Assembly: GCA_019683625.1 (NCBI GenBank)
Contig: JADGHY010000134.1
Coordinates: 1 to 6,150, forward strand
Length of the DNA stretch: 6,150 bases
Reading direction: 5' to 3'
Origin: Thermoflavifilum sp.
GTDB taxonomy: Bacteria > Bacteroidota > Bacteroidia > Chitinophagales > Chitinophagaceae
The notes beneath the pieces are model-generated. The model made no database searches. It was not told where the DNA came from and saw nothing but the letters and a program-made list of their open reading frames with translations. Shown here one piece after another: positions 1 through 6,150 of this stretch. Numbering within the stretch: the stretch's first letter is position 1; every line of letters begins with the position of its first letter. A program made the translations under genes and the position numbers.

Positions 1-18
1 GTTTTAAATAAGGTGTAT

Positions 19-2649
19 ATGACGCTACAAAAATGCAAAGCAGTGATCATGCTGCTGATGTTATGGCCTGTATGTTATTTCACATCTTCTGCTCAGCAGC
101 AAAGCCCGGAATCTGTTTATGATCAGCACGAGGTATGGAATCCGGTGTTTTACACGTACAATGGCAATGAATACCGCAGTGCTACGGGAGAGCCAGGGCC
201 TAAGTACTGGCAAAACAGGGCCGATTATGTGATTCATGCCACCCTGGATACCACTACACACACCATCACGGGGGAGGTGCTGATCACTTATCGCAACAAC
301 AGTCCGGATGCTTTGCCATTTTTATGGTTGCAATTAGATCAGAATATTTACCGAAAAGATTCCCGGGGCGAGGCCACCAGTCCGGTTACCGGAGGTCGTT
401 TTGCCAATAAATCTTTTACCCAGGGAGATGAAATCAAAAGTGTGGAAATCATCCGGGATGGGAAAACGGAGAAAGCTGATTATCTGGTGAATGATACCCG
501 CATGCAGATTCGGCTGCAGACGCCCCTTAAAGCGCAGGGTGGCAGCTTGCAGATTCGCATTCGCTATGCATTTGAAGTACCTCAATATGGGACAGATCGC
601 ATGGGACGTTTGCTCACCAGAAATGGTTGGATCTATGAAATAGCCCAGTGGTATCCCCGCATGGAAGTGTATGATGATGTGCTGGGATGGAACACCATTC
701 CTTATCTGGGTGCCGGTGAATTTTATCTGGAATACGGAGATTTTGATTATTACATCACGGTTCCGGCCAACATGATTGTGGTGGGCTCAGGCGAATTGCA
801 AAATCCCAGCCAGGTGCTCACTCCCACCGAAATAGCCCGGCTGAACAAAGCCCGTAACAGCGATGCCACGGTGATGGTTCACGATTCCACAGATGTCACC
901 AACCCCCATTTCCGGCCCATGAAAGGCAATCTCACCTGGCATTTTAAGATGTTCAATGCCCGCGATGTATCCTGGGCCGCCTCCAAAGCCTTTATGTGGG
1001 ATGCAGCCAGAATCAATTTGCCTAATGGCAAGCATGCCCTGGCCCAATCTGTGTACCCTGTAGAAAGCGCGGGTGCCGATGCCTGGAGTCGCTCAACCGA
1101 ATTTGTAAAAGGTTGTATTGAACTCTATTCTCAGGAATGGTATCCATATACCTATCCCGTAGCCACCAATGTGGCCGGCATCGTCAACGGCATGGAATAT
1201 CCCGGTATTGTTTTCTGTTCCTATCGGTCCAGAGGACGCGGTTTATGGGGTGTTACGAATCACGAGTTTGGCCATAACTGGTTCCCCATGATTGTGGGAT
1301 CCAACGAACGCAAATATCCGTGGATGGATGAAGGCTTCAACACTTTCATCAATGATATTGACACCAAAGTCTTTAACCATGGAGAATTTTATCGGAAAAC
1401 CGATGTGCAGCGCGAAGCCCAATATATGTTTGGAGAGAATGCCGAACCCATTATGACGATTCCCGATGTGATCCAGGCCAATTATCTGGGTGTGGCAGCC
1501 TATTCCAAGCCGGCTCTGGGCTTGCATATTCTCCGGAAATATATTCTTGGCCCGGATCGGTTCGACTATGCTTTTCGTACTTATATCCAACGGTGGGCAT
1601 TCAAACACCCCACTCCGTGGGATTTCTTCCATACGATGGAAAATGCCGGTGGAGAAGATCTCTCATGGTTCTTCCGCGAATGGTTTTTCACCACCTGGAA
1701 ACTCGATCAGGCGGTAGAATCTGTTCAATATGTGGATGATGACACCACCAAAGGTGCACTGATTACGATTGCCAACCTGCAAAAGATGGCTTTGCCCGTG
1801 GTCATGGCCATTGAGCTGTCGGATGGACATACCGATACCGTACAACTCCCTGCCGAAATCTGGCAACGTGGAGCGGAATGGACGTTCAAATATGATTGCA
1901 ACAGGCGCATTGCGAGCATCGTCATTGATCCTGAACATGATTTTCCGGATATCAATCCAGATAACAACAGCTGGCACATGAAGCAAGAAAAGCCCGTTCC
2001 ACAGGGTGTAAGCGCCACGGATATTATCCAGAAATACATCCAGGCCATAGGAGGTGCAGATAAATTGAATAGTGTGCGCGACCTATCTATCACATCTGTA
2101 GCTTCATTGGGTGATGAGGATATCAATTTTATCACGAAATACAGGAAACCTAACGATTACCTGATGGAAGTAACTGCCGCCAGTTTATCGCAACCGGCCG
2201 TACATATTTTGGTAAAAGGAGATAGTGTGGCCGTGCAACAAATGGGCAACGAAGTGCCCTTGAGTCCCGATCGCAAGAAAATGCTGCAGCAGGAAGCCAT
2301 CATGTTTCCGGTGTTGCAATATTTGCAAGCTGATTATCAGAAAACCCTTGCACCGCAGATGGAATATCTGGACTCCACCTGGGTGTATGTGGTGACGATC
2401 ACCACGCCCGACCACCGGGAAATCAAAAATTATTATGCAGCGGATTCGGGACTGTTGTTGAAATCGGTTACTACCACACAAGGGCCAATGGGTGGCATGA
2501 GCATAGAACAGGTTACTACGGATTACCGGCCGGTGAATGGTATTCTATTCCCCTTTACGATCGTGAGCAACAACATGGGACAGGATATTAAGATGCAGGT
2601 AAAAGAAATCAAGGTGAATAGTGGTCTCACGGATGCCGATTTTAAGTAA
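19..2649 (+). CDS. Secreted M1-family zinc metallopeptidase with extra C-terminal domain
   Basis: Probable exported aminopeptidase-like gluzincin, 876 residues from the ATG at 19. A signal peptide is clear: a short basic start, a hydrophobic stretch at about 8-22 and an SSA|QQQ cleavage site after residue 25. The zinc site is HEFGH (415-419) plus Glu438 in WMDEGF, giving the HExxH-x18-E pattern of family M1. Glu416 would be the general base. A GMEYP motif (391-395) replaces the usual GAMEN substrate loop, and Tyr495 in AYSKPALGL matches the catalytic tyrosine of YEKGA-type motifs. Residues about 665-876 follow the peptidase part and resemble LolA-like domains attached to Bacteroidota peptidases; that domain call is tentative. 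No obvious type IX secretion tail is seen, so a periplasmic location is likely. GTG at 13 is an alternative start and the frame stays open to the window edge, but the signal peptide favours ATG 19. The peptidase call is firm; the substrate is unknown. Confidence 0.93.
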   Translation: MTLQKCKAVIMLLMLWPVCYFTSSAQQQSPESVYDQHEVWNPVFYTYNGNEYRSATGEPGPKYWQNRADYVIHATLDTTTHTITGEVLITYRNNSPDALPFLWLQLDQNIYRKDSRGEATSPVTGGRFANKSFTQGDEIKSVEIIRDGKTEKADYLVNDTRMQIRLQTPLKAQGGSLQIRIRYAFEVPQYGTDRMGRLLTRNGWIYEIAQWYPRMEVYDDVLGWNTIPYLGAGEFYLEYGDFDYYITVPANMIVVGSGELQNPSQVLTPTEIARLNKARNSDATVMVHDSTDVTNPHFRPMKGNLTWHFKMFNARDVSWAASKAFMWDAARINLPNGKHALAQSVYPVESAGADAWSRSTEFVKGCIELYSQEWYPYTYPVATNVAGIVNGMEYPGIVFCSYRSRGRGLWGVTNHEFGHNWFPMIVGSNERKYPWMDEGFNTFINDIDTKVFNHGEFYRKTDVQREAQYMFGENAEPIMTIPDVIQANYLGVAAYSKPALGLHILRKYILGPDRFDYAFRTYIQRWAFKHPTPWDFFHTMENAGGEDLSWFFREWFFTTWKLDQAVESVQYVDDDTTKGALITIANLQKMALPVVMAIELSDGHTDTVQLPAEIWQRGAEWTFKYDCNRRIASIVIDPEHDFPDINPDNNSWHMKQEKPVPQGVSATDIIQKYIQAIGGADKLNSVRDLSITSVASLGDEDINFITKYRKPNDYLMEVTAASLSQPAVHILVKGDSVAVQQMGNEVPLSPDRKKMLQQEAIMFPVLQYLQADYQKTLAPQMEYLDSTWVYVVTITTPDHREIKNYYAADSGLLLKSVTTTQGPMGGMSIEQVTTDYRPVNGILFPFTIVSNNMGQDIKMQVKEIKVNSGLTDADFK

Positions 2650-2679
2650 ACGGGAATGCAACAGGCTTTCATGCCCACC

Positions 2680-2757
2680 CGTCATTCCGAGCGTAAGCGA
2701 GGAATCTGGTGAATGAATGTTTGCGTCATTCCGAACGAAGTGAGGAACCTGGCGAAT
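2680..2757. repeat. Two tandem copies of a hairpin-forming intergenic repeat (REP-like)
   Basis: Two related units lie 44 bases apart at 2680-2714 and 2724-2757. Each starts cgtcattccga and ends in ggaa(t/c)ctgg(t/c)gaat. Each unit can fold on itself: TTCC pairs with GGAA, then comes a GA/GA tandem mismatch, then a two-base-pair inner stem (GC/GC in copy 1, AC/GT in copy 2) closing a small loop. The inner stem differs between copies by a paired change (G-C to A-T), which suggests the hairpin itself is maintained. Motifs of this type are dispersed in intergenic regions of many Bacteroidota genomes (general knowledge, not checked here). Role unknown; possibly a mobilised REP-type sequence. Confidence 0.75.
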
Positions 2758-2793
2758 AATCGCACAAAGCCCATCAACAGCCTGCCGCTGGTG

Positions 2794-2829
2794 ACCAGAT
2801 CCCTCCCCCGGCTTAGCTGGGGTCGGGAT
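2794..2829. repeat. Inverted relative of the repeat plus a long GC-rich hairpin
   Basis: Bases 2794-2805 read, on the minus strand, GAGGGATCTGGT, matching GAGGAATCTGGT at 2699-2710 in 11 of 12 positions, so they form an inverted repeat with the upstream unit. Overlapping this, 2799-2829 forms a symmetrical hairpin: ATCCC (2799-2803) with GGGAT (2825-2829), a 2x2 internal loop, then CCCCGGC (2806-2812) with GCTGGGG (2816-2822, one G·T pair) around a TTA loop. No T-run follows on the + strand, so it is not a standard terminator. It probably belongs to the same repeat element as 2680-2757. Confidence 0.55.
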
Positions 2830-2932
2830 TGGGACGAATAATTTCGGGATAAGGACGCAAGGGGAAAAGCATGCATATTTCAAATAGGTTTGTTATTTTG
2901 CCGCAACACCTTAGATCAAACGGCGATTCACT

Positions 2933-4105
2933 TTGTTACTCAGGCATATACCTTTTCTCAAGGCTGTATTTTTTTACAGCATTACTGCGTTTGGCGGGCC
3001 TCAGGGGCATCTGGCCATGATGATTAAAACCTTCGTAGAAAAGCGCAAGGATGTGACCTTAGAAGAGTTGATGGAGTTCACAGCCTTCTGCCAGCTATTG
3101 CCCGGGGCATCGTCCACACAAACGATTACCCTGATTGGTTACAAACGAGGTGGTGTAGTGCTGGCCATTCTCACCCTGCTTATCTGGATCACGCCGGCCT
3201 GTGTACTCATGGGCTTACTGTCGTTCGTGGTCACGTATTTCCATCAGGATTTAAAAGTGTTTCGCTTTGTGCAGCCCATGGCGGTAGGCTTTCTGGGATA
3301 TGCCGGTTTCAAGGCCTTTAAGATTAGCGTAAAAAACTATGCAACAGCCGGCATCATGGTTGGCGCTCTGGTGCTAACGGTATTGTTTCGTTCGCCATGG
3401 GTATTTCCTTCGGTAATCATAGCCGGCGGTGTGGTATCGAATTTCAGCAACAAACGCATACCCGATATTCCCGGCAAGCGCCGCAAGATTCAATGGGCGA
3501 ATCTGTGGCTGTTTGCCTTAATTTTCGTGTTAGCTGGTGTGTTGAGTGAAGTCACCAAGGAAAGGCCTTTTCGGTTATTTGAAAACTTTTACCGGTTTGG
3601 AAGCATTGTTTTTGGGGGCGGACAGGTGCTGATTGCGGCCATGCTCGATCAGTATGTGATTCGGAAAAATCATATTCCCCTGATGACCCCGCAGGAATTT
3701 CTTACCGGAGCGGGTATGGTACAGGCCATACCTGGCCCCACCTTTTCGGTGGCATCCTTTGTGGGAGGCATGGTCATGCGGGATATGGGGAAAGCTTATC
3801 AGGTGTTGGGTTGTGTGATTGGCTCTATTGCGATTTTTTTACCCAGCCTGCTGCTTTTGTTATTTTTCTATCCCATCTGGCAAAACCTGAAACGATACGT
3901 GTACGTATTTCGGGCTTTGGAAGGCATTAATGCTGCAGTGGTGGGCATCATGTGGGCAGCTACCATGATTTTGCTCAGCTCTCTGGGTATCGAATGGATG
4001 AATGTGTTGGTGGTTTTGGCCACTTTTTGCCTGCTGCAATTCACCCGCATCCCTGCACCCGTGATCGTGGTGTGTTGTTTGCTATTAGGCTGGCTGGTCC
4101 CTTAA
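2933..4105 (+). CDS. chrA: Chromate transporter, two-domain CHR family
   Basis: Inner-membrane transporter of the chromate ion (CHR) family, whose characterised members export chromate. The protein has 390 residues, the usual size of the long two-domain form, and is strongly hydrophobic throughout. The signature appears twice, as expected for the duplicated halves: FGGPQGH (20-26) with LPGASSTQ (56-63) in the first half, and FGGGQVL (227-233) with IPGPTFS (266-272) in the second. Start choice: the frame is closed by TAG at 2912-2914 and TTG at 2933 is the only plausible start before the conserved FGGPQGH. The next ATG (3017) would remove that motif. No clear Shine-Dalgarno sequence precedes the TTG. 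It lies 283 bases after the peptidase gene, beyond the repeat cluster, and so is probably transcribed alone. Chromate as the real substrate is family inference; no chrB-like regulator is seen. Confidence 0.93.
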   Translation: MLLRHIPFLKAVFFYSITAFGGPQGHLAMMIKTFVEKRKDVTLEELMEFTAFCQLLPGASSTQTITLIGYKRGGVVLAILTLLIWITPACVLMGLLSFVVTYFHQDLKVFRFVQPMAVGFLGYAGFKAFKISVKNYATAGIMVGALVLTVLFRSPWVFPSVIIAGGVVSNFSNKRIPDIPGKRRKIQWANLWLFALIFVLAGVLSEVTKERPFRLFENFYRFGSIVFGGGQVLIAAMLDQYVIRKNHIPLMTPQEFLTGAGMVQAIPGPTFSVASFVGGMVMRDMGKAYQVLGCVIGSIAIFLPSLLLLLFFYPIWQNLKRYVYVFRALEGINAAVVGIMWAATMILLSSLGIEWMNVLVVLATFCLLQFTRIPAPVIVVCCLLLGWLVP

Positions 4106-4141
4106 TTTTTCAATTGCGCATATACCTTGCATTTTTAGCTC

Positions 4142-4188
4142 CGAAGTTTGCCGCTCGCTAATCGGGGCAAACGTTGCCTTTGAATTTT
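4142..4188 (+). terminator. Possible rho-independent terminator after chrA
   Basis: GTTTGCC (4146-4152) pairs perfectly with GGCAAAC (4166-4172) across a 13-base loop. After a single mismatch (A4145/G4173) the stem extends by three more pairs to 4142/4176. The sequence after it, cctttgaatttt, is only moderately T-rich, so termination may be weak. It sits about 40 bases after the chrA stop codon. Confidence 0.4.
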
Positions 4189-4233
4189 AGTGATTTGGCG
4201 AATTTGCCTGTATTTTTTACACAATTCGGGGTG

Positions 4234-4255
4234 GGGCTGTATGCCTGATTTTTTT
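4234..4255 (+). terminator. Weak terminator candidate: short GC stem followed by T7
   Basis: GGGC (4234-4237) pairs with GCCT (4243-4246, one G·T pair) around a TGTAT loop. The sequence ga and then seven consecutive T (4249-4255) follow. The stem is short, so this is a weak prediction. It could back up the hairpin at 4142-4176 or act as an early stop for a transcript begun further upstream. Confidence 0.25.
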
Positions 4256-4266
4256 ACTTTTAAAAA

Positions 4267-4282
4267 TGCATGAAAACATGCA
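4267..4282. repeat. Perfect inverted repeat, 6+4+6
   Basis: TGCATG, a spacer of four A, then CATGCA. It could be a DNA operator half-site pair or a small RNA hairpin, and it lies in an AT-rich stretch ahead of the structured segment. No regulator gene is nearby to connect it to, so its role is unknown. Confidence 0.4.
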
Positions 4283-4316
4283 AAATAAACGACAAACCGG
4301 AGCCTTGCAGTTTGTT

Positions 4317-4589
4317 AAGACCCGTCTGTATGGGTGGACATGGGAGGTATGTCCCCTGGTTAGGTTGATAGCACAACATTCAGATTAGTACACGGCGATT
4401 GGTTTGAGAAATGCCGTACCCCTTCACGGGTAACGGTGAGAATCTTTTCCATCCTATTGAAAACCGGCCATAGGCCACGAGGCTTGTGGGCGAGCGGAAG
4501 ACGAATTCATGCAGAAAGTCCCGGGCAAAACGTGCATGGGACTAAGATGGCGAAGCTGCACCCCGAGATAAACAGAAAATTCCGGTGCA
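4317..4589 (+). ncRNA. Candidate structured leader RNA of the polysaccharide operon
   Basis: This 270-base segment has no convincing reading frame but is tiled with potential stems found by eye: ACCC/GGGT (4320-4323 with 4332-4335); GGACAT/ATGTCC (4336-4341 with 4349-4354), directly abutting the first; ACGGC/GCCGT (4392-4396 with 4413-4417); TACCC/GGGTA (4417-4421 with 4428-4432); TTTTC/GAAAA (4445-4449 with 4459-4463); GGCC/GGCC (4466-4469 with 4473-4476) or, alternatively, CCAC/GTGG (4475-4478 with 4486-4489); AGTCCC/GGGACT (4517-4522 with 4538-4543); and TGCACC/GGTGCA (4557-4562 with 4584-4589). It ends 40 bases before the NusG-paralog gene on the same strand. UpxY-type proteins are known in Bacteroides to act on the untranslated leader of their own operon, so a cis-acting leader is the favoured reading. 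A separate small RNA is the alternative. I do not recognise it as a known RNA family. The boundaries and strand are inferred. Confidence 0.45.
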
Positions 4590-4604
4590 AGGGATAGGAT
4601 AGTT

Positions 4605-4612
4605 TAAATTTG
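4605..4612 (+). promoter_or_regulatory. Possible Bacteroidota -7 promoter box (TAnnTTTG)
   Basis: TAAATTTG matches the TAnnTTTG -7 element of the Bacteroidota primary sigma factor exactly and ends 17 bases before the ATG at 4630. No convincing -33 TTTG box is seen at the expected distance upstream (the sequence there is attccggtgcaa). If used, it would start a transcript with a leader of only about ten bases, bypassing the structured segment. An AT-rich chance match is possible. Confidence 0.3.
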
Positions 4613-4629
4613 TTGATATCCTCACAGAT

Positions 4630-5130
4630 ATGGAACATCGGCCACACTGGTATGCGGTATATACCCGTCCGCGATGGGAAAAGAAGATTGCGGCACAGAT
4701 GCAGCAAAGAGGCATTGCCCATTATTGTCCTTTGCAAAAAGCGCGGCATCAATGGAGTGATCGCATTAAAATTGTCGAGGAGCCTTTATTTCGTTCGTAT
4801 GTTTTCGTACATATTTGCCTGGCCGAACAACAAACTGCTGTGCGCATGGTGCCCGGCGTCATCAACTTTGTATACTGGAATGGCAAGCCAGCTGTTATCC
4901 GCGATGAAGAAATAGATACCATTAAACGTTTTCTCAAAGAATATCACTGTGTAACCGCCTACCCGCTGCAGCCGGGGCAGAAAGTGAGGATTGTGGATGG
5001 TGTGCTGATGGATCAGGAAGGGGTGGTGCAAAAGATTCACGGGAAAAAGGTGTATGTGGTATTAGAGACCATAGGATATGCATTGGTAGCCGAATTTGAT
5101 CAGGGGAGCCTGCAGCCGGTTCAGGAATAA
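4630..5130 (+). CDS. NusG-paralog transcription antiterminator (UpxY/RfaH-like)
   Basis: Specialised elongation factor of the NusG/Spt5 family, 166 residues. The NGN domain, which binds RNA polymerase, occupies about 5-100, with WYAVYTRPRWEKK (7-19) at its start and PLFRSYVFV (52-60), the counterpart of the FPGYVFV-type motif of NusG. The linker contains PLQPGQKVRI, and the KOW segment spans about 116-148 (GQKVRIVDG and QEGVVQKIHGKKVYVV). Length and placement fit UpxY-type paralogs, which prevent premature termination inside their own capsule or exopolysaccharide operon, rather than the housekeeping nusG, which normally sits beside secE and the ribosomal protein genes. Here the next gene encodes a polysaccharide export lipoprotein. 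The ATG at 4630 gives a protein beginning right before the conserved motif; no Shine-Dalgarno sequence is evident. GGATA (4597-4601) and TATCC (4617-4621) could pair just upstream and affect initiation. The exact target sequence is unknown. Confidence 0.9.
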   Translation: MEHRPHWYAVYTRPRWEKKIAAQMQQRGIAHYCPLQKARHQWSDRIKIVEEPLFRSYVFVHICLAEQQTAVRMVPGVINFVYWNGKPAVIRDEEIDTIKRFLKEYHCVTAYPLQPGQKVRIVDGVLMDQEGVVQKIHGKKVYVVLETIGYALVAEFDQGSLQPVQE

Positions 5131-5255
5131 TTTGTGTGTTAACTTCAGGTTTAGGGTATTTTCTTGTATTGCTTGGGGTTGGTTTATCTGGGAGCAAGAA
5201 CAGACGGGTTCATAGAGCTGTTTCATCAGGTTTTGTTTTTCATATCAACTGGTTT

Positions 5256-6140
5256 ATGTTACATAAACGCACTTGTTGGCAGGCTCATTTCAGCAGATGT
5301 TTGTTTTTATGGGCATCATGGGCAATGCTGGCTGCAGGTTGTGTCAGCCAGCGCAAATTGATTCAGCAAACGGTATATTTGAATCAGGGCATAGACACTG
5401 CATTGGTGAGCCAATACACCCTGAAAGATCCCGTGATTCAGCCGGGTGATTTGTTGCAAATTCAAATTATTTCCACCAGTTCAGCTACCAATGCCCTGTT
5501 CAATGCGGCTTATGGGGAACCCTTTACCACAAGCCAGCCGCTGACAAATTCCTTGGCTGCCTGGCAAAATGCATCAGCATCTATGAACATGGAAAACGTG
5601 TCGCCAGCCACGGGAAGCTATCAGGTAAGTCTCACAGAGGGCAAGCTGCAATTGCCCTGGCTGGGCAGCTTCGAGGCAGCCGGCAAAACCAAATCCCAGC
5701 TGGAACAGGAAATTCAACAACGGGCCAGCCAATACCTGAAAGAGCAGCCTATCGTAAACATTCGTTTCCTGAATTATCGGGTTACTTTTGTAGGTGATGT
5801 GCGCAATCCGGGTTCGTTTGTACTACCCTCAGAGCGGATTACCCTTTTAGATGGCTTAGGCATGGCAGGAGGACTAATTCCCGGTGCAGATGTGCAGCAT
5901 TTGTTGCTCATCCGTGAAGAGAATGGTCATCGGCAGTTTTATCAGATTGATTTGACCCTGGGAAATATTTTTAACCAACCTTATTATTACCTGAAGCAAA
6001 ACGATGTCATTTATATTCCGCCCACGGGCAGGGAACTTGCCAGTCAGGATCAGCTCACTGCACGGCGGTTTCAGCTGATTCAGATCGGGTTAACGGCTAT
6101 CAATATTCTGGTAATCATTCTTCAACATGTGAAATTTTAA
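5256..6140 (+). CDS. Polysaccharide export outer-membrane lipoprotein (Wza/OPX type)
   Basis: Component of the channel that exports capsular or exopolysaccharide across the outer membrane, 294 residues from ATG 5256. The N-terminus is a lipoprotein signal: a basic region, a hydrophobic stretch at about 16-27, and lipobox LAAG|C with Cys29 as the lipidated residue. A poly-export domain starts near 56 (VIQPGDLLQIQI) and runs to about 172. An SLBB-type segment follows from about 176 (VTFVGDVRNPGSFVLP, then LLDGLGMAGG). The C-terminus has a hydrophobic helix at about 274-289, common in Bacteroidota members of this family. Start choice: the frame is open back to GTG 5136, which would add 40 residues, but this would bury the lipoprotein signal, so ATG 5256 is preferred. 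The 125 bases between this start and the antiterminator stop show no gene or strong promoter, so co-transcription with it is likely. Downstream chain-length or glycosyltransferase genes are expected beyond the window. Confidence 0.92.
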   Translation: MLHKRTCWQAHFSRCLFLWASWAMLAAGCVSQRKLIQQTVYLNQGIDTALVSQYTLKDPVIQPGDLLQIQIISTSSATNALFNAAYGEPFTTSQPLTNSLAAWQNASASMNMENVSPATGSYQVSLTEGKLQLPWLGSFEAAGKTKSQLEQEIQQRASQYLKEQPIVNIRFLNYRVTFVGDVRNPGSFVLPSERITLLDGLGMAGGLIPGADVQHLLLIREENGHRQFYQIDLTLGNIFNQPYYYLKQNDVIYIPPTGRELASQDQLTARRFQLIQIGLTAINILVIILQHVKF

Positions 6141-6150
6141 GGTATAGGTA

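Noticed and set aside
2545..2883. Minus-strand open frames of 112 and 64 codons through the repeat region.
   Set aside because: They translate the intergenic repeats and the end of the peptidase gene. Peptides of this kind are common spurious annotations of such repeats.
2884..2900. Possible chrA promoter box ttattttg upstream of the TTG start.
   Set aside because: It deviates from TAnnTTTG at the second position and has no -33 box at a suitable distance.
4164..4535. Similar short strings GGGGCAAACGTTGCC (4164-4178) and CGGGCAAAACGTGCA (4522-4536).
   Set aside because: The match needs gaps, is short, and the two copies sit in different stem contexts, so chance is likely.
4511..4590. Vague resemblance to RNase P RNA (gcagaaagtcccgggc and, later, aacagaaaattccgg).
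   Set aside because: In RNase P RNA the two conserved regions lie hundreds of bases apart with a defined core between them. Here they are about 60 bases apart and the rest of the core is absent.
4507..4752. Minus-strand open frame of 81 codons across the leader and the start of the antiterminator gene.
   Set aside because: It overlaps a confident gene on the opposite strand, shows no recognisable motif, and its non-overlapping part coincides with the RNA stems.
5136..5255. Upstream GTG start giving a 40-residue extension of the export lipoprotein.
   Set aside because: The extension would place a second hydrophobic segment ahead of a well-formed lipoprotein signal with its LAAGC lipobox, and it has no supporting ribosome binding site.

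Overview
The window looks like a chromosomal segment of a member of the Bacteroidota, probably close to Chitinophagaceae (inference). The clues are a NusG-paralog (UpxY-type) gene directly ahead of a capsule/exopolysaccharide export lipoprotein gene, poor Shine-Dalgarno signals, an exact TAnnTTTG (-7 type) promoter box, and the short 'gtcattccga...gaggaat' intergenic repeat often met in this phylum. All recognised genes are on the + strand. No tRNA, rRNA, CRISPR array or insertion-sequence transposase is visible.

Layout. (1) 19-2649: a secreted M1-family zinc metallopeptidase with an extra C-terminal domain of about 210 residues. (2) 2650-2932: a non-coding gap with two tandem copies of a hairpin-forming repeat (2680-2757) and an oppositely oriented relative that runs into a long hairpin (2794-2829). 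(3) 2933-4105: a two-domain chromate transporter (ChrA/CHR family), apparently starting at TTG. (4) 4106-4629: a 524-base gap. Its first part holds two possible terminators and a short perfect inverted repeat. Its second part (about 4317-4589) is densely filled with potential RNA stems and has no convincing coding potential. (5) 4630-5130: an UpxY/RfaH-like NusG paralog. (6) 5256-6140: a Wza-type (OPX) polysaccharide export lipoprotein. The last ten bases hold nothing identifiable.

How the parts may work together. The peptidase and the chromate transporter look like unrelated housekeeping or accessory genes. The right-hand third looks like the beginning of a surface-polysaccharide operon: a structured leader, then a specialised elongation factor, then the outer-membrane export component, with more biosynthesis genes expected downstream. 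In Bacteroides, UpxY proteins let RNA polymerase read through the untranslated leader of their own capsule operon. The structured 4317-4589 segment is therefore a good candidate for the RNA or DNA target of the protein encoded at 4630-5130. That link is inferred. The stems were found by eye and have not been tested by folding or by comparison with homologous loci.
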